Positions 10,139 through 20,640 of a stretch of 64,000 bases of DNA are shown here, in pieces. Source of the stretch: Yersinia kristensenii. Lineage in GTDB: Bacteria > Pseudomonadota > Gammaproteobacteria > Enterobacterales > Enterobacteriaceae. The notes beneath the pieces were generated by a model that made no database searches, was not told the origin of the DNA, and worked only from the letters and a program-made list of their open reading frames with translations. Both the position numbers and the translations under genes were made by a program. How positions within the stretch are numbered: the first letter of the stretch is position 1; each line of letters begins with the position of its first letter. Where the stretch lies: contig NZ_UHIY01000001.1 of assembly GCF_900460525.1 (NCBI RefSeq), positions 248,001 through 312,000 on the forward strand, read 5' to 3'.

Positions 10139-11197
10139 CTACCGAGTAATACTTAATTTATCATAACCGCGAATATAGTAATTAACTGCAGAAATTATCC
10201 AACACAGTACAAACATTCCTATAATCCAGTAACCGATCTCACCTAAGTTTTCACTGATATTATTTATTGGTGTCCAAATACCGCCGGTTAGATTAAGTTT
10301 ATCCGCAATGAGTCCTAATGCTTCAATCCCCCCAATGAAGAATGCAATGATCACTGAAGCTGCCGTAATAGTAATGTTGTAATACAATTTCCGTACTGGT
10401 TTAGAGAAAGCCCAACCATAAGCACCTATCATGACAAAATTATCGAGTGAATCGATCAAGGCCATCCCAGAAGCAAATAAAATAGGGAAAACCATAATTG
10501 ACCATAAATTCATACCATGAGTTGCACTGGCGGCTGAAATCCCTAAAACCCCAATTTCAGTAGCAGTATCAAATCCCAAACCGAATAAAAAACCAACGGG
10601 GTACATATGCCAACTTTTATTCACCATGTTAAACACACGCTTGAATATTCTGGCCAAGAATCCCCCATTATTAGTCACCAGCAGATCAAGTTCTTCGTCT
10701 TTATAGACATACCCTGCTTTGACCTGTTTAAATTTTTTATAGACTGAAATCAGGATGGTTAAATTGAGGAAACCAAATAACAATAAAAACAGGGAGGAAA
10801 CCAGTGTACCAATTAAACCACCGGTTTCGTGGAACCACGCCATATTGTTTTTAAATGCCATCGCCGTCGCGGCGATGGCGAGTGATGCTAATATAACAAT
10901 GGTCGAATGACCGAGGGAGAAAAATGTTCCCACCGCAATCGGCGTTTTCCCCTGTTGCATCAGTTTACGGGTGACATTATCAATGGCAGCAATATGGTCA
11001 GCATCAACGGCATGACGCAAACCAAAGCTATAGGCCAGAAATGCCATCCCCATCAACACCGCATTATCGTTAAATTCAGTAAAAGCCCAAACCCATGCCA
11101 AGCCATTAATAACCAGTAAACCAATTAATAAATAAATGGCTCGGCGTTTAGTTTGCTGATTGCCAAAAGCACTCCGTTTCTCTATCCCAGTCGTCAT
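10139..11197 (-). CDS. nixA: NiCoT-family nickel permease of urease operon
   Basis: A 352-residue inner-membrane Ni/Co transporter. The family signature HAVDADHIAAIDNVTR (HX4DH) is present, along with GHSTIVI and FGLGFDTATEIGVLG. About eight hydrophobic segments are seen, and a charged loop sits in the middle (KQVKAGYVYKDEELD). It begins 23 bp after yut as the last gene of the urease operon, which points to nickel supply for urease. In Y. pseudotuberculosis a NiCoT gene sits at this place. Confidence 0.9.
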   Translation of the reverse strand: MTTGIEKRSAFGNQQTKRRAIYLLIGLLVINGLAWVWAFTEFNDNAVLMGMAFLAYSFGLRHAVDADHIAAIDNVTRKLMQQGKTPIAVGTFFSLGHSTIVILASLAIAATAMAFKNNMAWFHETGGLIGTLVSSLFLLLFGFLNLTILISVYKKFKQVKAGYVYKDEELDLLVTNNGGFLARIFKRVFNMVNKSWHMYPVGFLFGLGFDTATEIGVLGISAASATHGMNLWSIMVFPILFASGMALIDSLDNFVMIGAYGWAFSKPVRKLYYNITITAASVIIAFFIGGIEALGLIADKLNLTGGIWTPINNISENLGEIGYWIIGMFVLCWIISAVNYYIRGYDKLSITR

Positions 11198-11220
11198 GTT
11201 AGTACTCCAGAATAAAATCG

Positions 11221-12210
11221 CTATTGTCTATGTGCTGGCATCACTTCTTTATTTGGGACCAAGAATAACCATGAAGCGAGAACAAAAGGCATGGTCAACG
11301 TAGGAATACCTATCGGGGCCAAGAAGATATTTAGCGCACCCTGTACGATAACCGTAAAAATAACGCCGATAATGGTATAAGCCAAAACCCGCCAACTGGG
11401 TTTATTAAATGTCGAACCTAACGCAATTGCCGTCAGTACCGCACTGAATCCATAAAGTCCGGCATCAATACTGCTGGGGTTTGCCCCCAAGAATATTGCG
11501 GTGAAAAGCGCCAATAGCGAACCGCCCAGCGCAAAAACTGCCGCCCAAAGCGATTCTACCGCCAGCCCGATAATAAAAAGAATACCGCCAATCAAACTAC
11601 TGAATAAGAATACCTGCGAAATGCCATTAAACATGCTGACGAAGATATTGCCACCCGCAGCCGCGCTGGTCTCTAAAACCAGTTGATGGGGCAGTGTTGG
11701 CGTCGGTAGCCCACTACTATGCAGGCCAGCAAAGGCGTAGCTCGCCAGTAATATCATCCAGGTGGTGAGAACAAAAGGCGCGGTTAATGCCGCAACTTTC
11801 CAAGTCTTTAAAATATCGGCGATACACACCATGACAATAACCGACACGATACTACCCAAAATAATACAAGCCCAGAGAACCGGCGTGGCGACCAAAAATG
11901 TCGGTAAGGCCGTACCCACCAAACACCCGTTATAACCGTATAATCCTGAGCGCCACGATTTACGGTCACGCATGGTTAACCCTGTGAGGGTGGCAACCAC
12001 GGTACCCAGCACACAACCATAGGCTACCGCCGGATTTCCTTCACCATAAGCTCCGACAAATATGGCAATAAAGAAGAATAGCCCAGTCAGTGGGTTATTC
12101 TGGAACATGACTTGCGCACAACCGCGCAACGTTGTGTCGATAAATTCAATGAAAACATTCGAAGCACTCAGTTGTGCCCAGCCGGATTGGTGACCTGTTT
12201 TTGCATTCAT
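11221..12210 (-). CDS. yut: Urea transporter Yut
   Basis: A 329-residue membrane protein of the urea transporter (SLC14-like) family with repeated Gly/Ala-rich hydrophobic segments (GNPAVAYGCVLGTVVATLTG; NGCLVGTALPTF; LYGFSAVLTAIALG). It moves urea into the cytoplasm for urease. The frame is open to 12246, but the ATG at 12210 has AAGGG at good spacing and avoids a basic leader (MHLQLQVRRVKI) not expected in the family. It lies 61 bp after ureD and 23 bp before nixA on the same strand. Confidence 0.92.
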   Translation of the reverse strand: MNAKTGHQSGWAQLSASNVFIEFIDTTLRGCAQVMFQNNPLTGLFFFIAIFVGAYGEGNPAVAYGCVLGTVVATLTGLTMRDRKSWRSGLYGYNGCLVGTALPTFLVATPVLWACIILGSIVSVIVMVCIADILKTWKVAALTAPFVLTTWMILLASYAFAGLHSSGLPTPTLPHQLVLETSAAAGGNIFVSMFNGISQVFLFSSLIGGILFIIGLAVESLWAAVFALGGSLLALFTAIFLGANPSSIDAGLYGFSAVLTAIALGSTFNKPSWRVLAYTIIGVIFTVIVQGALNIFLAPIGIPTLTMPFVLASWLFLVPNKEVMPAHRQ

Positions 12211-12271
12211 TATTTTTACCCTTCTGACTTGAAGCTGTAAATGCATGAGGCCGATGACTCGGCCTAAATTC

Positions 12272-13237
12272 TTAGCGCCACAAGAATTTTTCCGGCAATG
12301 TAATACCGAGAATTTCCTCTCGAGCTATTTTCCAGAACTCACGGATTTCATTCTTAACACCAGCACTGTCGATACCCAGCGCTTTAAACACCAGACCGCA
12401 ATCATTCGGTAAACGCGTTGCTCCACTGGCAATGCCGCCCTTCATATCAAAATGGGCCGGCACCCGCGCCAGAATACGATCGTGATGCTCTTTGGGCGTT
12501 AATAAAATCACATTGCCAAATGCATCAAAGGATTGCATTACCCCAATGGCATCCAGACTTTCTGACTTCGGCTCCAGGATATACTTTTCCACAAATAGCT
12601 CTTTACCCGCCAAATTGTGTGCCGCCACTCGGGATGAATAAACATCAAAGCCAAAGCGCTCATCCGCATGGTGATATTTACGCCCGGACATCAGCACCTC
12701 CGAATAAATCGCAGTCGCCGTAGGATGAATATGAATGGTGGTGTCGGTAATAAAGCGCGAATTACGGTGTGGAATAAGCGGGTCCGGCATAAATTCCAGA
12801 TAACCGCCCTCCTCCACAGTAAAATTCTGTATCTGCGATGCATAGTTCGCATTCATCATGTGGACTTTGGTCGCCGACTGGGTGGTGACATGAGCACACG
12901 CCCCCGCCTCCACAATTACATCAGTGGCCAGCCGGTCCCCTTGTAAAATGCACCCAGAGGTCGAAATCATAGTCACACATGGCAGCTCTGGCATTTCTTC
13001 ATCCCAATACAGCGCTTTTTGCACCATCGACGGTACCCGCCGCTCCATTTCCGCCAAAATACTGCGATGTTCACGTTTGGCAAATCTCAGCTTGAGATAG
13101 CCACTTTTCCCTACGGCCCCGCTACGCATTTGCGCCGGTTCATCTTGATATTCCGCTAATTCCGGCGCGTTAACACCTAATGCGTGAGCGCGAACTCGTG
13201 AAGGAGTTTCCACGATATTCTGGCTCTGCGATGTCAT
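12272..13237 (-). CDS. ureD: Urease accessory protein UreD
   Basis: A 321-residue UreD (also called UreH), the scaffold that binds apo-urease and recruits UreF and UreG during nickel insertion. Family blocks visible are [56 protein letters not shown] text and [14 protein letters not shown]. The start ATG overlaps the ureG stop by 4 bp (ATGA), indicating translational coupling. In Y. pestis this gene is inactivated by a one-base insertion. Here it is open over its full length. Confidence 0.93.
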   Translation of the reverse strand: MTSQSQNIVETPSRVRAHALGVNAPELAEYQDEPAQMRSGAVGKSGYLKLRFAKREHRSILAEMERRVPSMVQKALYWDEEMPELPCVTMISTSGCILQGDRLATDVIVEAGACAHVTTQSATKVHMMNANYASQIQNFTVEEGGYLEFMPDPLIPHRNSRFITDTTIHIHPTATAIYSEVLMSGRKYHHADERFGFDVYSSRVAAHNLAGKELFVEKYILEPKSESLDAIGVMQSFDAFGNVILLTPKEHHDRILARVPAHFDMKGGIASGATRLPNDCGLVFKALGIDSAGVKNEIREFWKIAREEILGITLPEKFLWR

Positions 13238-13899
13238 GCATGCTCTCCTTGTGGTTGTACGTGAGTAAACAGGAAGTCGCGCATAATCATATCCACCAGC
13301 TCTTCAATACCCTGACCTGTTTTGCAGTTGGTCAGAATATAAGGGCGCTCGCCACGCACCACTTTGGTATCACTTTCCATCACATCCAGGCTGGCACCGA
13401 CATAAGGGGCGAGGTCAATTTTGTTGATAACCAGGATGTCCGCCTGAACCAAACCTGGGCCATTTTTACGTGGAATTTTTTCTCCTTCCGCCACATCAAT
13501 AACATAGATATAGAAGTCTGCCAGTGCCGGGCTGAAAGTCAGAGTCAGGTTGTCACCGCCACTTTCAATCATAATCAGGTCGCTGTCTGGGAAGCGCTCT
13601 TCCATCTCTTCCACCGCAGCAATATTCATGCTTGGGTCTTCACGTACCGCAGTATGTGGGCAAGCACCGGTTTCGACTCCGAGGATCTTTTCTTCATCCA
13701 GAATGCCTTTCAGGGTGCGTTTCACCTGTTTGGCATCCTCGGTGGTGACGATATCATTGGTAATGATCAGCGGTTTAATACCGCGTTTGATCAGAATCGG
13801 GGTAATAACTTCGATAATGGCGGTTTTACCTGAACCTACTGGGCCACCAATACCAATGCGGGTGATCTTTTTGCGTTTATCGGTTGAATGGCTATTCAC
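13234..13899 (-). CDS. ureG: Urease accessory GTPase UreG
   Basis: A 221-residue SIMIBI-class GTPase that drives nickel delivery to urease. The P-loop [11 protein letters not shown], the nickel-binding Cys-Pro-His (GACPHTAV), IESGGDNL and the guanine-specific NKIDLA are all present. Translation starts at a GTG with AGGA upstream. It is followed by ureD with a 4-bp overlap and preceded by ureF with an 85-bp gap. Confidence 0.95.
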   Translation of the reverse strand: MNSHSTDKRKKITRIGIGGPVGSGKTAIIEVITPILIKRGIKPLIITNDIVTTEDAKQVKRTLKGILDEEKILGVETGACPHTAVREDPSMNIAAVEEMEERFPDSDLIMIESGGDNLTLTFSPALADFYIYVIDVAEGEKIPRKNGPGLVQADILVINKIDLAPYVGASLDVMESDTKVVRGERPYILTNCKTGQGIEELVDMIMRDFLFTHVQPQGEHA

Positions 13900-13984
13900 G
13901 GGGTAATCCTCTCAATTAAATCTGGTTTTGGCTCTGTACTCGGTCAGCAGAAAAACCCAGTACTTAGAATTCGTACTTATTAAT

Positions 13985-14671
13985 CTAATTACTAAACAAG
14001 CGGACGTGCGCTTTCACGTGTACCGCCGCCAGAACATCCACAATCGGGACATAAGAAGACATTTGGTTAATATCGCCAATTTCGGCAATATCACAGAACT
14101 TCTCGATGTCGTGGTTCAATTCAAACAAGATATGCTGTGTGTCGAAATGGGTTACGCGCATCAACCGCATGGCCGCACTTAATATCGTCATCGCCACGCC
14201 ATATTGGTGCATCACCACCACTTCGCGCTGCCCTATCCCCTGTGCGGCCATGACTACCGCTTGAGTGACCGGATAAGTCCCGGCGGTATTGCCACTTTTT
14301 ATCTGCTCCAGCCACCAGCTGATCAGCGGATGCTCCACCACGTGGATTGACATCTCCGCCAGTTTTTTCCCCATACGGGTTGCCATCAAGCGGCTTTCTT
14401 CATTTAATTTACGGTTATTCACGGCCCAATCAGCACGGATAATGTCGTCACGAGAGTCGGCCACCACTGCCCGGTGGGCAGCAACAACCCCCATCCCATC
14501 ACAACTGGCGGCCTGCTTTAGCGCCGTCAATACAAAGCCTTTTAACGTCGCCACGTCATGCACGACGCCAGTTTGAATGGCAGATTCCACACCATTGGAA
14601 AACGTAAAGGCCCCGACCGGCAGAACAGAATCACCAAATTGCATGATACGAATGAGATCTGATGCATTCAT
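13985..14671 (-). CDS. ureF: Urease accessory protein UreF
   Basis: A 228-residue all-helical accessory factor that bridges UreD and UreG. The typical N terminus is seen ([31 protein letters not shown]), as are the conserved [13 protein letters not shown] and [11 protein letters not shown] segments. It starts 21 bp after ureE. Confidence 0.93.
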   Translation of the reverse strand: MNASDLIRIMQFGDSVLPVGAFTFSNGVESAIQTGVVHDVATLKGFVLTALKQAASCDGMGVVAAHRAVVADSRDDIIRADWAVNNRKLNEESRLMATRMGKKLAEMSIHVVEHPLISWWLEQIKSGNTAGTYPVTQAVVMAAQGIGQREVVVMHQYGVAMTILSAAMRLMRVTHFDTQHILFELNHDIEKFCDIAEIGDINQMSSYVPIVDVLAAVHVKAHVRLFSN

Positions 14672-14692
14672 TGCGGTGCCTCCCTGCGTGAA

Positions 14693-15385
14693 TCAGTGTT
14701 TATGGTCGTGGTCATGATCGCCGTGGCTATGACTGTGGTCATGGTCGTGGCTATGTGAATGCCCATCGCCGTGGGAATGAATCGCGTGAATATGTAAGCC
14801 GGAACCATGGGGGTCATCCAAAGGACTGGCGACATGAACATGAGTATCGGTATCTTCAGCCCCGCCAAATAGCAGGCGCGCTTCAGAATTACTGAGCAAC
14901 GGCAGAATTTCTGCACCTTTCACAAAACGGAAAGGTAAATGCTGGAAGCCATGAGTTCTCATCACAGAATCCATCATGGTGGTGGCCACCGTCAGAGGCA
15001 CATACACCTCATTATTTTTCGTCACCGCTTTCCAGTGCTGGTTACCCAGTGCGTGGCCCAACTCAAAGCAAGTTTTAATCAATTCATCCGGCGAGCGGCT
15101 TTTCAGCTCACTTAGGTCAATCACCATGACATCGCGCAAATTGATTTGCACCACCACGGCGACATGGGTTTCTTCATCCCATGCCAGCACATCACCATCA
15201 GCAAGGACGACGTGTCGGTCGAGCGAAATACCGAGATCCAACCCCTGACTGCTGAGTTTACGGCAGCGGCTTTTTTGCGCTTCCCGTTGATCCAAGACTA
15301 AGAGATCAAAAGTGGCTCCTTTGAGTTTCTCCTGCCAAACCGGATCTTTTTTCACATTGCCAAGAATGTGCTCTATCAAAATCAT
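14693..15385 (-). CDS. ureE: Urease nickel metallochaperone UreE
   Basis: A 230-residue UreE. The N-terminal peptide-binding domain is followed by the metal-binding domain ([13 protein letters not shown] region) and ends in a long histidine-rich tail rich in His-Ser and His-Asp pairs, typical of nickel-storing UreE proteins. The frame extends to 15457, but the ATG at 15385 has AGGAG upstream and gives the usual [10 protein letters not shown] start. A 202-bp gap separates it from ureC. Confidence 0.93.
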   Translation of the reverse strand: MILIEHILGNVKKDPVWQEKLKGATFDLLVLDQREAQKSRCRKLSSQGLDLGISLDRHVVLADGDVLAWDEETHVAVVVQINLRDVMVIDLSELKSRSPDELIKTCFELGHALGNQHWKAVTKNNEVYVPLTVATTMMDSVMRTHGFQHLPFRFVKGAEILPLLSNSEARLLFGGAEDTDTHVHVASPLDDPHGSGLHIHAIHSHGDGHSHSHDHDHSHSHGDHDHDHKH

Positions 15386-15476
15386 GTTATTGACTCCTTG
15401 CCTGTCTTTTTGGCAAAAGCCAGTTGCCCAAAGTAATAAAATCCATTTCTGTGCCACTCATCCCAGCAATTTTCGC

Positions 15477-15492
15477 GGCCCATCCTTGGGCC
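15477..15492. other. Hairpin in the ureC-ureE gap
   Basis: GGCCCA-TCCT-TGGGCC is a perfect 6-bp G/C stem inside the unusually long 202-bp gap between the structural and accessory urease genes. No T run follows, so it is more likely an mRNA processing or stability element than a terminator. Confidence 0.4.
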
Positions 15493-15587
15493 AGATGACA
15501 CTTACCTTGGGCAAGCTGAACACTTAATTACTGTATTGGGGTCCAGACTTATCTGTTAGCCAAAGCTTTTATTCACCAAAACGCTTA

Positions 15588-17306
15588 TTAACCAAAGAAG
15601 TAGCGCTGGTTCATTGATGCTGTATCAATCGGCTCACAGGTAGCATGTACACCATCTACTTTCACCGCAAAGGTTTCAGGATCCACTTCAATGTTTGGTG
15701 TTTGGTCATTACGCACCAAGTCATGCTTAGAGATGGTTCGACAGTTTTTAACCGCCATAACCTGACGGTCCAGCCCAGCTTTCTCTTTCACACCATCATC
15801 CAGTGCAGCTTGAGAAACGAAAGTGACGCAGGTGTCTTGCATGGTTTTACCCATGGCACCAAACATTGGGCGGTAGAATACCGGTTGTGGCGTCGGCAAT
15901 GATGCGTTCGGGTCACCCATCGCCGCCCAGTTGATCATGCCACCTTTGATAACCATTTTAGGTTTAGCGCCGAAGAAACGCGGATCCCACAGCACCAGGT
16001 CAGCCATTTTTCCCACTTCAACGGAACCAATGACATGACTAACACCTTGCGCAATCGCCGGGTTAATAGTGATTTTTGCCACGTAACGCAGGACGCGGAA
16101 GTTATCGTTGCCCGGCGCATCTTCCGGCAATTTGCCACGTGACGCTTTCATCGCGTTAGCAGTTTGCATCACACGCAGCCAGTTTTCCCCAACACGCCCC
16201 ATGGCTTGTGAGTCACTGGAGAACATGGAGATAACCCCCATATCGTGCAGGACGTTTTCTGCCGCGATAGTTTCCGGGCGCACACGGCTTTCGGCGAAAG
16301 AGACGTCTGCGGGCACATTCGGGTTGAGGTTATGGCACACCATTATCATGTCGAACAGTTCAGCTTGACTGTTAACACCGTATGGCAGGGTTGGGTTTGT
16401 CGAACTTGGCAGTACGTTAGGTTGGCTGGCGACACGAATAATATCCGGCGCATGGCCCCCACCCGCACCCTCGGTATGGAAGGTGTGAATTGTACGGCCT
16501 TCAAATGCATCAATGGTATCTTCCACATAACCACATTCATTCAGGCTATCGGTATGCACCGAAACCTGAATATCCATTTCATCCGCCATCCGCAATGAAT
16601 GGCGCAGGGCATTGGCAGTCGCACCCCAGTCTTCATGGACTTTATAGCCGACAACACCGGCGATCGCCTGTTCCAGTAATGGACCACGGCCGTAAGAGTT
16701 ACCTTTACCCAAGATACCCACGTTGACAGGCAGGCCCTCAATTGAGCGCAGCATCTGGCGAATATTCCACGGGCCAGGAGTTACCGTCGTCCCATTGGTT
16801 CCATCTGTTGGGCCAATACCCCCACCGAAGAAAGTCGCCACGCCATTAGATAGCGCATGGTAAGCCTGTTGTGGGGAGATTAAGTGAATATGAGTATCAA
16901 TACCGGCGGCGGTCAGAATCAAATGCTCACCAGAAATGGCATCAGTACTGACACCCACCACCATTCCAGGTGTAACTCCGTCCATCACGCCTGGGTTGCC
17001 GCTTTTACCAATACCGGCAATTTTGCCATCGCGGATGCCGACGTCAGCTTTGATAACCCCTAAACGGGCATCAACAATGGTGACGTTGGTAATCACTAAA
17101 TCCAGAACACCATTATCGCGAGTCAGATGGTTATTCGCGCCCATCCCATCACGTAATGACTTACCCCCACCGTAAACCGACTCTTCACCATATCCACGCA
17201 GATCTTTTTCGATTTCGATAAACAGGTTGGTATCACCCAAACGGATTTTATCGCCCGTCGTTGGGCCAAATAGACCCGCGTATTCTTGCCGAGAAATTTG
17301 AGGCAT
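15588..17306 (-). CDS. ureC: Urease alpha subunit UreC
   Basis: The 572-residue catalytic subunit, which hydrolyses urea to ammonia and carbamate at a di-nickel centre. Metal ligands and catalytic residues are visible: GIDTHIHLI (two His), GYKVHEDWG (the carbamylated Lys), [21 protein letters not shown], the mobile-flap His in MVCHNLNP, and the Asp of SSDSQAMGR. All are intact, so the enzyme should be active. It lies 98 bp after ureB. Confidence 0.96.
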   Translation of the reverse strand: MPQISRQEYAGLFGPTTGDKIRLGDTNLFIEIEKDLRGYGEESVYGGGKSLRDGMGANNHLTRDNGVLDLVITNVTIVDARLGVIKADVGIRDGKIAGIGKSGNPGVMDGVTPGMVVGVSTDAISGEHLILTAAGIDTHIHLISPQQAYHALSNGVATFFGGGIGPTDGTNGTTVTPGPWNIRQMLRSIEGLPVNVGILGKGNSYGRGPLLEQAIAGVVGYKVHEDWGATANALRHSLRMADEMDIQVSVHTDSLNECGYVEDTIDAFEGRTIHTFHTEGAGGGHAPDIIRVASQPNVLPSSTNPTLPYGVNSQAELFDMIMVCHNLNPNVPADVSFAESRVRPETIAAENVLHDMGVISMFSSDSQAMGRVGENWLRVMQTANAMKASRGKLPEDAPGNDNFRVLRYVAKITINPAIAQGVSHVIGSVEVGKMADLVLWDPRFFGAKPKMVIKGGMINWAAMGDPNASLPTPQPVFYRPMFGAMGKTMQDTCVTFVSQAALDDGVKEKAGLDRQVMAVKNCRTISKHDLVRNDQTPNIEVDPETFAVKVDGVHATCEPIDTASMNQRYFFG

Positions 17307-17404
17307 CTGTCGCTCCTTTTTCCGGTGCGTGTAGTTGTATCGCTATGTCGTTATATAGCTAATTACACGTATGCGAATTTCGATAATTTTTATTGAAGTA
17401 GGTG

Positions 17405-17899
17405 TCATTTAGACGATTTGAAACCGCGTTCAGCCGCGCGACGGATAGCTTCGAGCTTATCCGGGCGTTCGCTATTCGGCACCACGCCTTCACCGGTCCA
17501 ACCATCCACCAGGTTGTTAAAGCCATACAGTGTTTGCTTGCCACCGAACGGGATCAGCGGAACTTCGGTTTCATCACCGGGTTCAAAACGGATTGCGGTG
17601 GTTGAAGAGATATTCAGTCTTTTTCCATAAGCCGCAGCACGGTCAAACTCCAAAGCGCGGTTAACTTCAAAGAAGTGGAAATGTGAGCCAATCTGGATTG
17701 GTCGGTCGCCGGTATTACGAACCTTCACTTTGGTAACGGGCTTATTCTCATTAAAAGTTATCGGCGTATCGGCTAAAATGCAGCCACCGAGAGGGGTATT
17801 TTGTTCTGAATAAGCGGTACTTGATTTCGTTCCTCTATTCGTCTTTGTACTTGTTGTCTTGGCGGTACTTGCCTTTGTGGTATTTGTTTTCGTGCTCAT
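17405..17899 (-). CDS. ureB: Urease beta subunit UreB with Lys/Thr/Ser-rich N-terminal extension
   Basis: A 164-residue beta subunit. The conserved core runs from about residue 35 ([56 protein letters not shown]). Before it is a low-complexity leader of about 34 residues made mostly of Thr, Lys and Ser. After the core is a C-terminal tail ([19 protein letters not shown]). Klebsiella UreB is about 106 residues, so both ends are extended, as I recall for other Yersinia. The leader's role is unknown. Confidence 0.94.
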   Translation of the reverse strand: MSTKTNTTKASTAKTTSTKTNRGTKSSTAYSEQNTPLGGCILADTPITFNENKPVTKVKVRNTGDRPIQIGSHFHFFEVNRALEFDRAAAYGKRLNISSTTAIRFEPGDETEVPLIPFGGKQTLYGFNNLVDGWTGEGVVPNSERPDKLEAIRRAAERGFKSSK

Positions 17900-17952
17900 G
17901 CTTTAATCCTCTGCAATATTCAGTTCAGGTTTTACTCGCATGCTGCCGTCAT

Positions 17953-18255
17953 TCATTTAATTGGGTCGTGCACCGTGACCAAACGGCTACCGTCAGTAAA
18001 AATTGCTTCAACCTGAACATTTGGAATCAGATCAGCCACGCCGTCCATCACATCATCTTTCGTGAGAACTTTACTGGCTTCTTTCATCACATCTTCTACA
18101 GATTTGCCATCTCTGGCCCCTTCCATTGCAGTCACTGTGATAATAGAAACGGCCTCTGGATAATTGAGTTTCAAGCCACGCGCTTTACGTTTGAACGCCA
18201 CATCAGACAGCGTGTAGATCATGAGCTTTTCAACTTCTCTTGGGGTGAGCTGCAT
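17953..18255 (-). CDS. ureA: Urease gamma subunit UreA
   Basis: The 100-residue gamma subunit, complete ([50 protein letters not shown]). It is the first gene of the urease operon and has a very strong AGGAGGG ribosome site. It is 53 bp from ureB. Confidence 0.96.
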   Translation of the reverse strand: MQLTPREVEKLMIYTLSDVAFKRKARGLKLNYPEAVSIITVTAMEGARDGKSVEDVMKEASKVLTKDDVMDGVADLIPNVQVEAIFTDGSRLVTVHDPIK

Positions 18256-19175
18256 AAGCCCTCCTGTATCGTGTTAAAAAAGTGAAAGTGAGAAAAACAA
18301 CCTACTGAAGACGACCAATAACCTCAGCGGTACAGTTGATAATCACAACTGTGTTTAGCGGGGTTATCCCGTCAGATTTATTTGTGTGATGATTTGTTCG
18401 GGTAGGTATTTTTTACCGCTTTTAGTTATCTCAATCAATAGTGAAAGAGTGTTCATTAATAATTTCTTACTAAAACAGAAAAGAATAGCTGCCTTTATCC
18501 ACAGTAAAAAATATAGAGGGAAATCGATTAATCGTTTGCGTTCTATAGCTAATATCATAGCTACTAAATCCCTGTATTTAACACCAAATTTCGGCCTATT
18601 TTTTATAGCAGAGATGTCTATAAATCAATATTTTGCTATAAAAAAATCATCTCTAACCAATATAGACCAAAACCTGAAAAATTCATTGTTAATTGAAAAT
18701 TTAATAAAAATGGCCTTACAAAGCACAGGTGATATTGAAAATAAAGCAATAATATCAACATGTTATAGATAATAGTGAGTGAGTTTATATTTGTCGCGAA
18801 TAAAGATTTTACGGTATTTAAATAGAGGGTTTATGCTAAAAAAATCTTTAGGATAAAAAGCAGGCAGAATGAATCACAAGGGGTATCAACCTTGTAAAAT
18901 GGTGTATAAAAACACATGACAACATTTGAGATATATCTTGAATTAATTTTATACCCATTACAAATTAATATTCACCGGCACATCACCACAATGATAAAAC
19001 TTTATCCATTCGTTATGTTAACAGTTATTCCCTCTCTCTGGCAGGTAACAGTTTTCAACTATTTGAAAATAACATGACCTTGGTCAAAATCTTTATAATC
19101 TTATGTCTATAAAAACCACCTATTCAGTCAGCCATTATTCCTTTATTATTTACTCCCTATTAATTATAACCAAAT
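18256..19175. other. AT-rich gap between ureA and yntE; ure promoter expected here
   Basis: About 920 bp with no gene I can support. It must hold the ureA promoter near its left end. A 128-codon frame at 18386-18772 (+) has no ribosome site and low-complexity composition. Small symmetric sequences are present: ACAAGG / CCTTGT at 18876-18895 and TGACC-TT-GGTCA near 19074. No clear terminator follows yntE. Confidence 0.5.
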
Positions 19176-19841
19176 TCAACCTGTTTTTATCATGGACAAA
19201 CCGAGATGAGGTTTCAGTTCTGGCCGCGAATAACGTGGTTTTTCATGCTCTCTTTCGGGTATCCAGATACGTGAGCACACTTTCTCCAATAGAGATTTAT
19301 TGTGACTGAACACAATTAACCCTAACGGGCGGCGAGTCGCCTCCTCCAATAAGACTTGCCAAATTTGTGCCTGAATATGAGCATCCAATTGCGCGGTGAC
19401 TTCATCGGCAATCAAATAACGGGTTCGAGGATCCAGCGCTCTTAACAAGGCAATGCGGGCTAATTCCCCGCCAGATAATTCATCGGGCCTCCGTTTTAGC
19501 CAAACCGGATTAACCACCATTCGCTCAAGCCAGTGTGCATCAGGCCACCAGGCATCATGCAAACTCTCACCTGTTGTCCGATAAGGATTGAAGCTTTGTT
19601 CGGGATGCTGAGGCACTAATTGAACCGGGCAGTAGCCCTTTTTAGCCAGGGGGACATTATTCATTAAGATTTGCCCTGACATTGCCGACTGCCATTGTGC
19701 CAACACCCGCCCCAAGGTGGTTTTGCCAAAACCACTGGGTGCTGAAATCCCCAATCGTTCTCCCGGTTTCAACGAAAATGAGACCGCATCCCACAGCCGT
19801 TTTCCCCCTTGCTCAATAGTCAGATTATCGACACTAAACAT
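19176..19841 (-). CDS. yntE: Nickel ABC transporter ATPase YntE (NikE-like)
   Basis: A 221-residue ABC ATPase: Walker A PSGFGKTT, signature LSGGELAR, Walker B YLIADEVTA, and a switch His in FSHNK. It powers the Ynt importer with YntD. The frame is open to 19880, but the ATG at 19841 gives the normal start MFSVDNLTIEQGG and overlaps yntD by 8 bp. It is the last gene of the yntABCDE operon. The ligand is inferred from the neighbouring urease and from the named Yersinia system. Confidence 0.85.
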   Translation of the reverse strand: MFSVDNLTIEQGGKRLWDAVSFSLKPGERLGISAPSGFGKTTLGRVLAQWQSAMSGQILMNNVPLAKKGYCPVQLVPQHPEQSFNPYRTTGESLHDAWWPDAHWLERMVVNPVWLKRRPDELSGGELARIALLRALDPRTRYLIADEVTAQLDAHIQAQIWQVLLEEATRRPLGLIVFSHNKSLLEKVCSRIWIPEREHEKPRYSRPELKPHLGLSMIKTG

Positions 19842-20640
19842 ATTCTGCCACCTCCGCTGGTGATATCGGCTGGCTGACAAATTGCTGCTCCGGCAATGCC
19901 GCCCATAGTGATTGCAACCACGGGCTGCCGCCGCTATTTTTTAGCTCATCGGCACTCAATGTTTCGTGTAATTCGCCTTTATGTAACACCGCAATTTTAT
20001 CGGCAAACCGTGCTGCCAGCGCCAAATCATGAGTGACCCATAAAATACCGCGCCCTTGCTGGCAAAAAGCCCGTAAATGGGTCAGTAGCTGGCAGGCGTG
20101 TTCATCATCCAACCATGAAGTCACTTCATCAGCCAAAATATAGCGAGCATTAGTCAGGGTGGCACAACTGGTCAGCACTCGTTTTGCCATACCGCCGGAG
20201 AGTTGACGCGGAAAGTCATGTATCAACCCCGGTGCGAGATTATAGGTTTGCAGTTGCATCGCGACATCTTCCAGCCGCAGTTTTACACCGCTGAGTTGGG
20301 CTGCGCGGGTCATTTGCGACCCCACTTTTATCAGGGGGTTCAAGGCACTAACACCTTGAGGAACATAACATAATGTTTTGCCGCGCCGCTCAATTTTGTC
20401 TTGAGCGCACAAGACTTCTCCATCCAGAATAATCTCGCCATGGCAACGCATGTTTTCCGGCAGCAACCCCAGTGCACTTTGCAATAGCAAGCTTTTACCC
20501 TCACCACTGCCACCGACAAGCGCGACTAACTCCCCTGGGTTCACCTCCAAAGAAATGTTACTCAATAAAGGATGCCAGCTTTTTCGACCAAGCCAGCGAT
20601 AATGGGCAACATCAATAGCAAATTTTGAAAATCTCAACAT
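19834..20640 (-). CDS. yntD: Nickel ABC transporter ATPase YntD (NikD-like)
   Basis: A 268-residue ABC ATPase with Walker A GGSGEGKS, signature LSGGMAKR, Walker B YILADEVTS and switch His in WVTHDLALA. It belongs to the oligopeptide/nickel importer group. The start overlaps the yntC stop by one base (TGATG), indicating coupled translation. It acts as a heterodimer with YntE. Confidence 0.86.
   Translation of the reverse strand: MLRFSKFAIDVAHYRWLGRKSWHPLLSNISLEVNPGELVALVGGSGEGKSLLLQSALGLLPENMRCHGEIILDGEVLCAQDKIERRGKTLCYVPQGVSALNPLIKVGSQMTRAAQLSGVKLRLEDVAMQLQTYNLAPGLIHDFPRQLSGGMAKRVLTSCATLTNARYILADEVTSWLDDEHACQLLTHLRAFCQQGRGILWVTHDLALAARFADKIAVLHKGELHETLSADELKNSGGSPWLQSLWAALPEQQFVSQPISPAEVAEYV

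Noticed and set aside
13180..13833. 217-codon frame antisense to ureG/ureD
   Set aside because: Lies completely opposite two well-recognised urease genes; length is due to codon bias of ureG.
18386..18772. 128-codon open frame upstream of ureA
   Set aside because: No ribosome site, low-complexity AT-rich composition, another frame opposite to it, and no recognisable motif. It looks like a chance frame in AT-rich DNA.
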